64,000 nucleotides of DNA from Clostridia bacterium (GTDB lineage Bacteria > Bacillota > Clostridia > Oscillospirales > Acutalibacteraceae): positions 18,614 to 82,613 of the forward strand of contig JAGBCU010000045.1 of NCBI GenBank assembly GCA_017937865.1, in the 5' to 3' direction. The notes under the pieces are model-generated. The model ran no database searches and was not told the origin of the DNA. It saw only the letters and a list, made by a program, of their open reading frames with translations. Made by a program: the position numbers and the translations under genes. Below are positions 9,430 through 19,168 of the stretch, piece by piece (the first letter of the stretch is position 1; each line of letters starts with the position of its first letter).

Positions 9430-10419
9430 ATGGAAAATAAAGGGTTAATCAGTGTAATAATTCCGGTATATAATGTTGAGAAATATCTTAAAGAATGTGT
9501 TGACAGTGTTTTGTGTCAGACTTATAAAAACTATGATATTATTCTTGTAGACGACGGCTCAACAGATTCTTCACCGCAGATATGCGATGAATATGCAAGT
9601 AAATATGAATGTGTAAGCGTTATACATAAAGAGAATAGCGGTCTTTCACATACTCGAAATAAAGGGCTTTCTGTGGCTCAAGGCGAATATGTGTATTTTC
9701 TTGACAGTGATGATTATATTGACAGCAATGCCTTTACAATGCTTGTAGAATCAATAGAAAATGAAAATGCAGATTTTGTATTCTTCGACAGTCGCTCGTT
9801 TGAGGATGAAAGCCGAAATTTTAATATACCACAGAATTACATCCGTAAAGAACGTTACTCAACAACAAACGGAATAGAAATGTTGAAACAACTTTGCGAA
9901 AACAAAGATTTTCACAGTGCAGTTCCACTTTTCTTTTTTAAAAGTAATTTTATCCGCAAGGAAAAACTTACCTTCTTTGAGGGCGTGTTTTATGAGGACG
10001 TGCTTTTTGCTTATCAGTCATATTGCAAAGCAAAGAATGTAACACACGTAAACTCAGCTATTTATTTCAGAAGATACAGAGCTAATTCCATAATGACATC
10101 AAACAAAACAGTTCAACATTTCAAAAGTATTGTAGCTGTTCTAAACGAGTTGGTTTTGTTTTCATCAACATCCTTTAGTGTGTTGAATGGTGTTCAAAAA
10201 GCATATATTTCAAGAGTTGCTTTTAATGTTTTTAACATATACGACGGATTAAGCAGAGATGATAGAATTATATGTAAAAAACAAATGCTTGAAGTGAAAA
10301 ATAAAATTTTAAAGGACAATGCCTACGATAATAATACTTTAAAAATGCGTTGTTACGGAAAAGCTTTTTGGTTTATTTATAAAGTGTATGAAAAAACGGT
10401 AGGAAGATTATTTATATGA
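9430..10419 (+). CDS. Glycosyltransferase family 2
   Basis: 329 residues. Classic GT2 GT-A domain: ISVIIPVYNVEKYLKECVDS, VDDGSTDSS and the metal-binding YFLDSDDYID. The C-terminal third is variable and may bind the acceptor. It begins 4 bp after the previous gene, with AAAGG 8 bases before the ATG, and overlaps the next gene by 4 bp. Homologous to the GT2 genes starting at 12793, 13839 and 16089. Confidence 0.9.
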   Translation: MENKGLISVIIPVYNVEKYLKECVDSVLCQTYKNYDIILVDDGSTDSSPQICDEYASKYECVSVIHKENSGLSHTRNKGLSVAQGEYVYFLDSDDYIDSNAFTMLVESIENENADFVFFDSRSFEDESRNFNIPQNYIRKERYSTTNGIEMLKQLCENKDFHSAVPLFFFKSNFIRKEKLTFFEGVFYEDVLFAYQSYCKAKNVTHVNSAIYFRRYRANSIMTSNKTVQHFKSIVAVLNELVLFSSTSFSVLNGVQKAYISRVAFNVFNIYDGLSRDDRIICKKQMLEVKNKILKDNAYDNNTLKMRCYGKAFWFIYKVYEKTVGRLFI

Positions 10420-11618
10420 ATAAAAAGCAAGTTTTAATGGTTATGCCTGTTTTAAAGGGTGGCGGTGCAGAAAGAGTTGCCTCTATTCTTACAAATGAGT
10501 TTTATAATAACGGTTATAGCTGCGAGTTTCTTTTAACCTCTTGCGAAAAAGAAGATGTAATAAACAGAGATTTAGATAAAAATATCCCGCTCTTAATATT
10601 GAGAGAGTTTTTTGGTAAAAACTTTATGGTCGATGCTTTTTATTCTTTTTTGAGAGTGTTAAGTTCTTTTTTGTGTAAGCCTTTTGAGAAAAGCAAAAAA
10701 TCAGTTCCTGTTTTATTTTCTTACCTTTCATTTGTTTCAAATTATCACAAAGAAATTAAAGCTTTTGAAAAGCTATTAAAATCGAGACCTGATTCTACAG
10801 TGATTGCTTTTTTGCAACCGTCAATTCCTATAGTGCTTTTAGCGGGGAGAAAATCAAAAAATAAAATCATTATTTCTGAACGCGGTGACTCTAACAGACT
10901 TATGAAGCATCGTTACGGATTTGGCTTTATAAAAAAATATTACGAAAGAGCAGATAGAGTTGTTTTTCAGACTGTTGATGCACAAAGCGTATATCCTGAA
11001 AATATCGCTTCAAAGGGTACTGTGATATTTAACCCTATAAAAGAGAATTTGCCCGAACGTTATACGGGCGAAAGAAACAAAAATATAACAACCTTTTGCA
11101 GAATATCACACCAAAAAAATTTACCTCTTCTTGTAGATGCTTTTGCTGAATTACATAAAAGTTACTGTGATTATCGTTTACGTATAATAGGCGATACAGC
11201 AAACGAAGACGATGAAAAAGCATTGAAGGAAACGAAAGAAATAATCACAAAGCTTGGGATTGGTCAGCTTGTAGACTTTGAGCCGTTCTCGTTTAATGTT
11301 CACCAAGAGATTATTAAAGATGCGGTTTACGTTAACTCTTCGGATTATGAAGGAATGTCAAACGCAATGCTCGAGGCTATGGCAATAGGTATGCCGGTTG
11401 TTTGCACAGACTGTCCGGTTGGAGGAGCTAAAGCTATTATCAAAAACGGTGAAAACGGTATATTGGTGCCGATGAAAGACAAAAAAAGTCTTGCAGATGC
11501 TTTACTTAAGATTATAAGTGATAAAGAATTGTCCCAACAGCTTTCAGAAAATGCCGTGAAACTCAAAGAAGAGCTTTCGCTTTCAAATATTGCAGAGAAA
11601 TGGATAAAGCTTATATGA
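10416..11618 (+). CDS. Glycosyltransferase family 4
   Basis: 400 residues. Opens VLMVMPVLKGGGAERVASILTNEF, the GT4 acceptor-side glycine-rich motif. The C-terminal domain has TTFCRISHQKNLPLLVDAF and the donor-binding SDYEGMSNAMLEAMAIGMPVV. It resembles the protein from 14862 closely in domain order and in the C-terminal NGENG(I/L)LVPM stretch, so the two probably arose by duplication. Starts in an ATGA overlap with the GT2 gene upstream. Confidence 0.88.
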   Translation: MNKKQVLMVMPVLKGGGAERVASILTNEFYNNGYSCEFLLTSCEKEDVINRDLDKNIPLLILREFFGKNFMVDAFYSFLRVLSSFLCKPFEKSKKSVPVLFSYLSFVSNYHKEIKAFEKLLKSRPDSTVIAFLQPSIPIVLLAGRKSKNKIIISERGDSNRLMKHRYGFGFIKKYYERADRVVFQTVDAQSVYPENIASKGTVIFNPIKENLPERYTGERNKNITTFCRISHQKNLPLLVDAFAELHKSYCDYRLRIIGDTANEDDEKALKETKEIITKLGIGQLVDFEPFSFNVHQEIIKDAVYVNSSDYEGMSNAMLEAMAIGMPVVCTDCPVGGAKAIIKNGENGILVPMKDKKSLADALLKIISDKELSQQLSENAVKLKEELSLSNIAEKWIKLI

Positions 11619-12787
11619 AAAAGAAAAAACTTCTCATAGTAGCTCAACATCTTACAATTGGTGGCGCACAGAAATCTTTGCTTGCCGCTTTAAAGGTGCT
11701 CGATTACGAAAAGTTTGACGTTACTTTATATCTTCGTAAAAACAGAACCGATTTATTATCTTGTGTTGACGAAAGAGTAAACGTAATTATAAATGACGAT
11801 AAATCCCATTATTATAGGAAACCTTATGCTGTTTTGTTGCAGGGGTTATCTGCATTTTGGAAAGTCATAGGTGAAAAAGAGAAAGCAGAAAAATATAATA
11901 ATAAGCTGAAAAATGCCATTGTAAATTATTCAATGGAATATGAGAAAAAACATTTTTTCAGTTCTGAAAAATACGATATTGCTATCGCATATGTCCATGG
12001 TTATCCCGCGCTTTTTGTTGCAGAGTGCGTAAATGCTGAAAAAAAGTACGTTTTCTTCCACACAAGCGTAGATGAGCTACATGATATGCATAAAAAAATA
12101 TTGAGTAAATTCACCGGAGTTTTAGCAGAGCATGATTTACAAAAAGATTTGCTTGAAGAATGGTATTCAATACCCCCAGAAAAAATTCACATAATAGAAA
12201 ATTATGTTGACAGAGAATTGATTCTTTTACAAAGCAAAAGTGAATTTATTGAGGTGCCCGAAGATAAAATAATTTTGTGCTATTGTGGGCGTATTACATC
12301 GGTAAAGGGTTTTGATCTAGCTGTAAAAGCAGCAAAAATACTAAAGGATAACAATGTACCTTTTCTTTGGCTTTTTGTAGGTGACGGTCCTGATAGGGAA
12401 AAGGTAGAACAGCTTATAAAGAAATATAATCTTGAAGAAGATATTGTAATAACGGGTATGAAAAAGAATCCTTATCCCTATATAGCTGCCTCTCACATTT
12501 ACGTTCAGTCATCTTATGAAGAAAATACAGGAATTACGATTTTAGAAGCTCATCGTCTTGATAAGCCGGTTGTTTCTACAAAAACAGTTGGTGGTAAGAA
12601 GCTTGTAAAGCATCAGGAAAACGGTTTGTTAGCAGAAATTAATGAGTTTTCTTTGGCAGAAAATATCATAGCGTTAATTAACGATAAACAGTTAATGGCT
12701 TCTATTTCAAAGAATTTGAAATCACAAAATTATTCTGATGAATTTGAAAGACATAAACTATCGTGGCAAAAGCTTTTAGAGGAGTGA
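11615..12787 (+). CDS. Glycosyltransferase family 4
   Basis: About 390 residues. The ATG at 11615 overlaps the upstream stop (ATGA) and gives MKKKKLLIVAQHLTIGGAQKSLL, a standard GT4 start; an ATG at 11600 lies inside the upstream gene. The C-terminal half has LCYCGRITSVKGFDLAVKAA and SSYEENTGITILEAHRLDKPVV. It forms part of a run of genes linked by 4-bp overlaps, so all are expected on one mRNA. Confidence 0.86.
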   Translation: MKKKKLLIVAQHLTIGGAQKSLLAALKVLDYEKFDVTLYLRKNRTDLLSCVDERVNVIINDDKSHYYRKPYAVLLQGLSAFWKVIGEKEKAEKYNNKLKNAIVNYSMEYEKKHFFSSEKYDIAIAYVHGYPALFVAECVNAEKKYVFFHTSVDELHDMHKKILSKFTGVLAEHDLQKDLLEEWYSIPPEKIHIIENYVDRELILLQSKSEFIEVPEDKIILCYCGRITSVKGFDLAVKAAKILKDNNVPFLWLFVGDGPDREKVEQLIKKYNLEEDIVITGMKKNPYPYIAASHIYVQSSYEENTGITILEAHRLDKPVVSTKTVGGKKLVKHQENGLLAEINEFSLAENIIALINDKQLMASISKNLKSQNYSDEFERHKLSWQKLLEE

Positions 12788-12792
12788 AAACA

Positions 12793-13842
12793 ATGAAATT
12801 CAGCATACTTGTTCCTGTATATAACGTTGAAAAATATCTTGAGCAATGTGTTGAGTCGTTGCTTTCACAAACGTATACGGGTGATTATGAAATAATTCTT
12901 GTTAATGATGGTTCAACAGATAATTCAGCAAAAATCTGCGACGGCTATTTGTCAAAGCATCCCGAAAAAGTACGTGTTATTCACAAAGAAAATCAAGGGC
13001 TTCTTTCTGCACGTGATGTAGGAATAGCTGAAGCACAGGGTGAATATTGCATATTCGTAGATTCTGATGATTTTGTAGATGAAAACTTACTTCAGGTTGT
13101 TTTTGAGGAAATAGAGAAAAACGATTCACCTGATATGGTTATATATTCGTTCAGATATTACGAAAACGGTACTTTTTCAAAAGCAAAAACCGCAATGCCC
13201 GATAAGCTCTTTTCAGCAAATGAGAAGTCATTTTTTTATAACTATCTCATAGATGGGAATATTTTTACAGCTATATGGACTAAAGCGGTTAAAGCTTCAA
13301 TATTAAAAAATGACCCTACAGATTATACTGTGTTTTACGGAAAAAATATGGGGGAAGATTGGCTTCGCTCAATATATATTTTTACTGTTGCAGAGAGGAT
13401 TGCTTGTAAAAATATTGCCCTTTATAATTACAGAAACAATTTACAAAGTATATCGAGAAATCACTCGATTGAAAAAATCGAAACGCAAAATATATTACAC
13501 GTCTACAATACTTTTCTTAAATATATTTCCGCATGGGATATGGATGCAGAAGAGTGTAAAGAAAGATTAAAAAACAGATGGTTAAACGAAACGGTTTATA
13601 CATTTTCAAAATTCTATGAAAATGCTGAGAATAATGCTGAACGCAAGCAGATAATTGATTATGATTGGTCATCATTTTTGCCGACTGATTTTTCATTGGA
13701 TGAATTGAAAAATACTAAGACAGCTCAATGCGAGCTTTATAAAATGATTATGGGCAAGCAGTATTCGGCAATAAGATTGCATTTTTTAAAAAATTTGATT
13801 TATAAAAACTATAAAAAAATAACAAGTAAGGTTAAGAAATGA
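12793..13842 (+). CDS. Glycosyltransferase family 2
   Basis: About 349 residues. AGAGGAG at 12778-12784 sits 8 bases before the ATG at 12793, deciding the start. GT2 hallmarks: FSILVPVYNVEKYLEQCVES, VNDGSTDNS, and the metal-binding CIFVDSDDFVD. The C-terminal 150 residues are not shared with other families I recognise. It overlaps the next GT2 gene by 4 bp. Confidence 0.9.
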   Translation: MKFSILVPVYNVEKYLEQCVESLLSQTYTGDYEIILVNDGSTDNSAKICDGYLSKHPEKVRVIHKENQGLLSARDVGIAEAQGEYCIFVDSDDFVDENLLQVVFEEIEKNDSPDMVIYSFRYYENGTFSKAKTAMPDKLFSANEKSFFYNYLIDGNIFTAIWTKAVKASILKNDPTDYTVFYGKNMGEDWLRSIYIFTVAERIACKNIALYNYRNNLQSISRNHSIEKIETQNILHVYNTFLKYISAWDMDAEECKERLKNRWLNETVYTFSKFYENAENNAERKQIIDYDWSSFLPTDFSLDELKNTKTAQCELYKMIMGKQYSAIRLHFLKNLIYKNYKKITSKVKK

Positions 13843-14852
13843 AAATAAGTATTGTTGTTCCGGTTTATAATGCCGAGAAATATTTAATAGAGTGTATTGA
13901 GTCGGTTTTAAATCAAACGAGTGATAATTGGGAACTAATATTGGTTGACGACGGCTCAACTGATAAAAGCGGAGAAATCTGTGATAGTTTTTCAAAACAA
14001 TATCCTGAAAGAATATTTTCTTTTCATAAATCGAATGAAGGTCAATTTTTGACTCGTAAATACGGTATAAAAAAATGCACGGGAGAATATATCGGGTTTT
14101 TAGATGCAGATGATTTTTTAGATGAAAAATTTGTTGATGTTATAAACAGTACCGTTGCCGAAGATTTTTTAACAGATATTGTTTGTTTTAATTTTGCAAG
14201 ATTTTACAAAAATGGTTTTACGGAATGCTTAGAATTGAAGAAAGAAGATTTTAATACAGTTTCGGAAATAAAGCGTTTACATGAAAAAATTGTAACCGGA
14301 GAAATTACGGGAGCTTTGTGGTCAAAAGTTTTTAAAAGTGATTTGTTATTAAATGTTAAATTGAACGAAGATACTGTGTCAAATAAAAGGTTTGCCGAAG
14401 ATGCTTTTCATAGCTTTTCAGTAATGTTTAATGCAAAAAACGTAAAATTTGTTGAGGATGTGCTTTATTATTACCGAGATAATCCTTTAGGAGCATCCTT
14501 TGGTTATGATGAGCGTGATTTGGACTATTTTAATACCAAGTATGTTTTTTATGTAATTGAAAAGTTTTTATCTGAAAGATACCCCGATGATGAGCATTTG
14601 TTTGAAAAATTATATGCTCATAATTTCAATAATGCTGTTAATCATATACTTAAATACTATCGGAACGCTAACAGCAAAGAACGGAAAAAAGAAATAATCC
14701 AATATGATTGGGGTAGCTATTTGTTAGATAAAACATCAGGTTTTATTGAAAATAATAAATATGTCAGACAATCTTACAAAAAAGTGTGGAAAGCATTTTG
14801 TAAGAAAAAGTATACAGAAATTTATATAAGAGAGAAGTTTATTGGTTGGTAG
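13839..14852 (+). CDS. Glycosyltransferase family 2
   Basis: 337 residues. ISIVVPVYNAEKYLIECIES, VDDGSTDKSGEICD and GFLDADDFLDE give the GT2 nucleotide and metal sites. It shares with its upstream neighbour the ending pattern (K)KEIIQYDWGSYL / KQIIDYDWSSFL, which suggests a tandem duplication that has since diverged. Starts in an ATGA overlap. Confidence 0.9.
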   Translation: MKISIVVPVYNAEKYLIECIESVLNQTSDNWELILVDDGSTDKSGEICDSFSKQYPERIFSFHKSNEGQFLTRKYGIKKCTGEYIGFLDADDFLDEKFVDVINSTVAEDFLTDIVCFNFARFYKNGFTECLELKKEDFNTVSEIKRLHEKIVTGEITGALWSKVFKSDLLLNVKLNEDTVSNKRFAEDAFHSFSVMFNAKNVKFVEDVLYYYRDNPLGASFGYDERDLDYFNTKYVFYVIEKFLSERYPDDEHLFEKLYAHNFNNAVNHILKYYRNANSKERKKEIIQYDWGSYLLDKTSGFIENNKYVRQSYKKVWKAFCKKKYTEIYIREKFIGW

Positions 14853-14861
14853 GTGTTTACG

Positions 14862-16070
14862 ATGAAGCATATTGTTTTTGTTATCGGTATGTATAAAAAC
14901 GGCGGTATGGAAAGACGTACAACAACAATTGCTAACCAATTTGCAAAAAAAGGATATAAGTGTACTATTTTAGTTACACAGGAAATGTCAGCAGAAAGAT
15001 TTTTCGACACTGAAAATGACGTTGAAATTGTTCTTTTGAGTGACTATGCAGAAGAATGCAGAAAAAACAATAAAGCAAGCTCGGAAGAGATAATTCAAAG
15101 AAGGATAAACATTCTAAAAAAAATACGAAGCTGTTTAGCACCGTTTAAGAGCTTTGAAAAGCGTGTTTCCCGCAAAATTAAAATGTTGCGAGGCTGCAAG
15201 GAGTTATCAGTTTACGTTTCGAATAACAAAGAGAGTATTTATGTACCTTTCGGATGGTATCATATGGCTTTGTTATATGAAGCAGCACAAAAAATAAATA
15301 TCAAAAGTGTTTACGCAGAAAAGAATTCTCCTGAGATGGAGTTTTCAGGAAACGAAGATGCAAAACAATATTTTTATAAAATAATTTCAAAAGCAAACGG
15401 TGCGATTATGCAAACAGAAGAAGAGGTTTTGTTTTATAAACCTTATTTAAAAAACTCCAAAGTAATACATAATCCGGTCAAGGATGGATTACCAAAACCT
15501 TACGAAACAGAACGTCGCAAGGTTGTAGTTAATTACTGCAGAGTAGATAAGCAGAAGAATTTGCCTTTACTAATAGAGGCTTTTGAGGTTTTTCATTCCG
15601 GTCATCCGGAATATTCACTTGAAATATACGGAAATACAATTACAGAGGAAGAAAATCTTCTTTTGAAAGCGTTGGAAAATCTCGTTTGCGAAAGAAAGCT
15701 TGACGAATCAATAAAAATTTTACCCCCAAGAGCAGACATACATGAAATTGTTAAAGATTGTGCAATGTTTGTTTCTTCATCAGACTACGAGGGTTTGTCG
15801 AACTCGATGCTGGAAGCTATGGCGATAGGACTTCCTTGTGTTTGTACAGATTGCCTTGGCGGTGGTGCAAGAGAAATGATAAAGAACGGCGAAAACGGAT
15901 TGCTGGTACCTATGAATGATGTAAAAGCACTCGCTTTAGCTATGGAACGTATAGCAAATGATGTAGAGTTAGCAGAAAAATGCTCGGTAAATGCAAGCAA
16001 AATAAGAAGTGAACTTTCTGCAGAAAAGATTACAGAGCAGTGGATTGAATATATAGAAAGTGTTATTTGA
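14862..16070 (+). CDS. Glycosyltransferase family 4
   Basis: About 402 residues. The ATG at 14862 follows AGGTG at 14851-14855. Opens IVFVIGMYKNGGMERRTTTIA; the C-terminal half has VVNYCRVDKQKNLPLLIEAF and SDYEGLSNSMLEAMAIGLPCV, almost the same as the GT4 from 10416. A basic linker around residues 85-115 is less conserved. Likely a paralogue with a changed acceptor or donor. Confidence 0.87.
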   Translation: MKHIVFVIGMYKNGGMERRTTTIANQFAKKGYKCTILVTQEMSAERFFDTENDVEIVLLSDYAEECRKNNKASSEEIIQRRINILKKIRSCLAPFKSFEKRVSRKIKMLRGCKELSVYVSNNKESIYVPFGWYHMALLYEAAQKINIKSVYAEKNSPEMEFSGNEDAKQYFYKIISKANGAIMQTEEEVLFYKPYLKNSKVIHNPVKDGLPKPYETERRKVVVNYCRVDKQKNLPLLIEAFEVFHSGHPEYSLEIYGNTITEEENLLLKALENLVCERKLDESIKILPPRADIHEIVKDCAMFVSSSDYEGLSNSMLEAMAIGLPCVCTDCLGGGAREMIKNGENGLLVPMNDVKALALAMERIANDVELAEKCSVNASKIRSELSAEKITEQWIEYIESVI

Positions 16071-16088
16071 AAATCAAGGAGATTATAG

Positions 16089-17219
16089 ATGATAAAAGTA
16101 AGCGTTGTCGTTCCTATATATAATGCAGAAAAATATCTTGAGCAATGCTTGGATAGTATTGTAAACCAAACTTTAAAAGAAATCGAAATTATTTTAATAA
16201 ACGATGGCTCTGTAGATGGTAGCGAAGATATTTGTAAAAAATATTTGACCGATGAAAGAGTTTCTTATTATTATAAAGAGAATGAAGGCCTTGCTGCTGC
16301 TCGTCAAGACGGTATGGATAAGGCAACCGGCGAATACATAGGTTTTGTTGACTCCGATGACTGGCTTGAGCTTGATATGTATGAGAAAATGTACGAAGCG
16401 GCAAAGAGTAACGATTCCGATGTGGTTTTTTGCAACTATATTGAGAATGACAACAGTTACCGCTTTTCCCCAATAATGCCGGTAGGACCTTACGATAGAG
16501 AGAAAATACTTAGTGATATTCTTCCTCGCAGCCTTGCTTATATTGATAAGGATGGTAACAATAAGGTAATAAGATGGTCAAACTGTATGAGAATATACAA
16601 AAACGAATCGCTTGTAAAAAACAATATTCGGTTTGATTGCCGTTTTAGAAGAAGTCAAGATTTGCAGTTGACGTATGAAGCAATGCTTGTAGCGCAGAAT
16701 TTTTATTATTTGGGAGACAAGCATCTTTATCATAATCGTGTTGTTGCAGATTCGTTATCACGTGGGTATACAAAAAATATGTGGCAATTATATGTCCCGC
16801 TTATAGAGCGACTCTATAAAGCCACTGAAGATTTTAAAGAGCTTGATTTGATGCCACAAATGCATTTAAGGAACTTTTTCTTTGTGACTGAATGTATAAA
16901 TAACGAGTTTAAACCACTTTGTCCCAATAGCAGAGAGAAAAAAATTGAACTCGTGGCTGAAATCGTGAATGACCCATTATGTGAGAGATTTTACGGTCAA
17001 CTTCCATTAGAAAGGCTAAATCCTGTATATAAGAAATATTATGAATTAATCCACAAAAAAGATGTAGAAAAAATTGTGGACTGTATTGTTGAGTACGCGA
17101 AAATAATTGAAAGAAAAGAACAAACAAAAAAGAAAATTAAAAGTCAGATTATGGATTTCCTCACTGAGAGTAAGATTGTGGGTACTGTATATAAAAAGAT
17201 ACGAGGAATAATATTATGA
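16089..17219 (+). CDS. Glycosyltransferase family 2
   Basis: 376 residues. VSVVVPIYNAEKYLEQCLDS, INDGSVDGSEDICKKY and GFVDSDDWLELDMYE are the GT2 motifs. The C-terminal part contains RRSQDLQLTYEAML and a basic tail, as in GT2 enzymes of capsule clusters. A separate binding site (AAGGAG) precedes the ATG. The last bases overlap the start of the broken reading frame downstream. Confidence 0.9.
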   Translation: MIKVSVVVPIYNAEKYLEQCLDSIVNQTLKEIEIILINDGSVDGSEDICKKYLTDERVSYYYKENEGLAAARQDGMDKATGEYIGFVDSDDWLELDMYEKMYEAAKSNDSDVVFCNYIENDNSYRFSPIMPVGPYDREKILSDILPRSLAYIDKDGNNKVIRWSNCMRIYKNESLVKNNIRFDCRFRRSQDLQLTYEAMLVAQNFYYLGDKHLYHNRVVADSLSRGYTKNMWQLYVPLIERLYKATEDFKELDLMPQMHLRNFFFVTECINNEFKPLCPNSREKKIELVAEIVNDPLCERFYGQLPLERLNPVYKKYYELIHKKDVEKIVDCIVEYAKIIERKEQTKKKIKSQIMDFLTESKIVGTVYKKIRGIIL

Positions 17220-17646
17220 GAAAAATTCTAACGTACGTTCAAGGTTTGCAGGTTATAAAATTTTTACACAGGACTATAATTGTTCTCCGGCTACATTCAG
17301 ATACTGTATGAATCCTGTAGACGGTTTCGGTATCACTCAAGGTAAATGGCTGCATAAAAACAAAGAATTATTTGAGTCCTACGGTATAAATAATGTTGAT
17401 TATGCTAATTTAGGTGTATTCGATAAAGTAATTACATACGAAGATATTTCTGCAGATAATACAAAACGTCGAGAAGAAGAAAAGAAAAAAAGGCAAAAGT
17501 ATTTAAAAAAAGCAAGCTTGCCTATTAGGATTAAAGAGTATTTATATGAAAAATATAAGATTATAAAAAAATCAAAAATTATAACAACTTTTAAATATTG
17601 GAAAATTTGTTTGAAATATTTTATTTATTATAAATTCAAGCAATGA
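17216..17646 (+). pseudogene. Broken polysaccharide-locus gene, family not recognised
   Basis: An ATG at 17216, overlapping the upstream stop, opens MRKILTYVQG but that frame stops at 17311. The +2-shifted frame is open from 17218 through 17646 and reads like coding sequence (FAGYKIFTQDYN, then PVDGFGITQGKW and NNVDYANLGVFDKVITYEDI), ending in a lysine-rich tail. This fits one gene hit by a frameshift or small deletion near 17240. The internal ATG at 17308 lacks a ribosome binding site. After the stop, 17647-17766 holds only a 28-codon open frame (ATG at 17643) and no clear gene. I do not recognise the family. Confidence 0.5.
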
Positions 17647-17766
17647 TTGTCGATGCAAAGCAAGAACAATATCAATGGTATAAATACCAACCCAAAATAG
17701 ATTGTATAATTAACAAATACAAAGCGTAAAAAATGCTGTTGATAAGAATTGTGTTAGGGTGGAATA

Positions 17767-18294
17767 ATGAGTTTTATTAAAAATTATATAAAAAAGAAAA
17801 AACAAAACTACATAATATATAAGCAGAATAAGAAGTTGAATTTATACACTAAATTCATTCGGTCACAAGTGATGTTTTGCGGCACAGGATTAAAGAGTTT
17901 TGGTACTGTTGAAATACAATTTCCGGAAAATATTTCTATCGGTAACAACTGCAAGATTAACTCGAATGTTCTTCTCAACGGCAGAAGCGGTATAACCATC
18001 GGTGATAACGTTACTCTTTCTCACGGCGTTAAGCTTATTTCTACAGGCTATGATATAGAGCATTGGATGAAAACCGGGGAACGAGTACATATTTACGATA
18101 AGCCTATAGAAATTGGTAACAATTGTTGGATTGGAGCAGATGCAATAATTTTGCCCGGTGTCAAAATAACGGGTGAATTTGTTGTTATAGGTGCAGGTGC
18201 GGTTGTTACTAAGGATATAACAGAAAGCAGAGTGCTTGTGGCAGGTAATCCTGCAAAAACAGTTAAAAGATATGATAAGGAATTTCAGGAGTAA
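17767..18294 (+). CDS. Hexapeptide-repeat acyltransferase (LacA/CatB family)
   Basis: 175 residues. The region from about residue 58 on shows left-handed beta-helix hexapeptides ([58 protein letters not shown]) and ends [11 protein letters not shown], a hallmark of maltose/galactoside-type O-acetyltransferases. It probably O-acetylates a sugar of the polysaccharide using acetyl-CoA. The N-terminal 40 residues are very basic. GGTGG precedes the ATG, and the exporter genes follow 5 bp later. Confidence 0.87.
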   Translation: MSFIKNYIKKKKQNYIIYKQNKKLNLYTKFIRSQVMFCGTGLKSFGTVEIQFPENISIGNNCKINSNVLLNGRSGITIGDNVTLSHGVKLISTGYDIEHWMKTGERVHIYDKPIEIGNNCWIGADAIILPGVKITGEFVVIGAGAVVTKDITESRVLVAGNPAKTVKRYDKEFQE

Positions 18295-18299
18295 GATTT

Positions 18300-19160
18300 A
18301 TGGCGGAACAAAAATGGACTACGGTTGTAAAATCTGAAAATAAAATATTGGACGTTGATATAAAAGGCTTAAAGAATTGTAAGGATTTGATTTTCCTTTT
18401 TGTTCGCCGTTCCTTTGTGGCAAAATATAAGCAGACTGTTTTAGGTCCTGCCTGGGCTATTATTCAGCCTTTTTTCACTACGGTTGTTTACTCTGTGTTT
18501 TTCGGTAATATTGCAGGGCTTGGTGCATCCGGTGTGCCTAATTTTATCTTTTATCTTTCGGGTACAATTATCTGGACTCTTTTTGCAAGTTGCCTTACAG
18601 AAACGTCTCATACATTTACAGGCAATGCGGGAATACTCGGCAAGGTTTATTTCCCTCGTCTTGTAATGCCTATATCCACCGCTATTTCTCAGTTTATAGG
18701 CTTCTTTATTCAGTTTGCGTTTATGCTTTGCTTCCTTGTTTTCTACTGTGTAACAGGGGCAGGGGTTAAGCCGAATTTGTTTATAGCTTTAACACCCTTA
18801 GTGCTTATACAGCTTGCGCTTTTAGGTATGGGCTTCGGTATGATAGTATCCGCTCTTACTACAAAATACCGCGATTTGACTATGATTGTCGGTTTCGGTG
18901 TGACTCTTTGGAGCTATTGCTCACCCGTAGCGTACGATATGTTCAGCCGTTCTCAGCTTATGCCCGGCTCTGCGCTTTATAGTATTTATATGCTTAACCC
19001 CGTAACACCTGCTATCAACCTTTTCAGGTATGCTTTTTTGGGTTCAGGTGAGGTGGATTGGTTGTTTTACACAATTTCATGGGTTACTACAATTGCGGTG
19101 GCAGTTGTAGGTGCGCTTATGTTCAGTAAATCTGAAAAAACCTTTATGGATACAGTGTGA
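18300..19160 (+). CDS. wzm: Polysaccharide ABC exporter permease (Wzm/TagG family)
   Basis: 286 residues with about six membrane segments and the ABC-2 permease signature: FVRRSFVAKYKQTVLGPAWAIIQPF near the N-terminus and LTTKYRDLTMIVGFGVTLWSYCSPV before the last helices. Family members pair with a Wzt/TagH ATPase to move finished lipid-linked polysaccharide or teichoic acid across the membrane. The gene overlaps the ATPase gene region and shares its operon. AGGAG lies 8 bases before the ATG. Confidence 0.92.
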   Translation: MAEQKWTTVVKSENKILDVDIKGLKNCKDLIFLFVRRSFVAKYKQTVLGPAWAIIQPFFTTVVYSVFFGNIAGLGASGVPNFIFYLSGTIIWTLFASCLTETSHTFTGNAGILGKVYFPRLVMPISTAISQFIGFFIQFAFMLCFLVFYCVTGAGVKPNLFIALTPLVLIQLALLGMGFGMIVSALTTKYRDLTMIVGFGVTLWSYCSPVAYDMFSRSQLMPGSALYSIYMLNPVTPAINLFRYAFLGSGEVDWLFYTISWVTTIAVAVVGALMFSKSEKTFMDTV

Positions 19161-19168
19161 GGTGCGGT

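Noticed and set aside
13310..13570. 86-residue + strand frame inside a GT2 gene
   Set aside because: Out of frame with a full-length GT2 carrying all motifs; a shadow frame.
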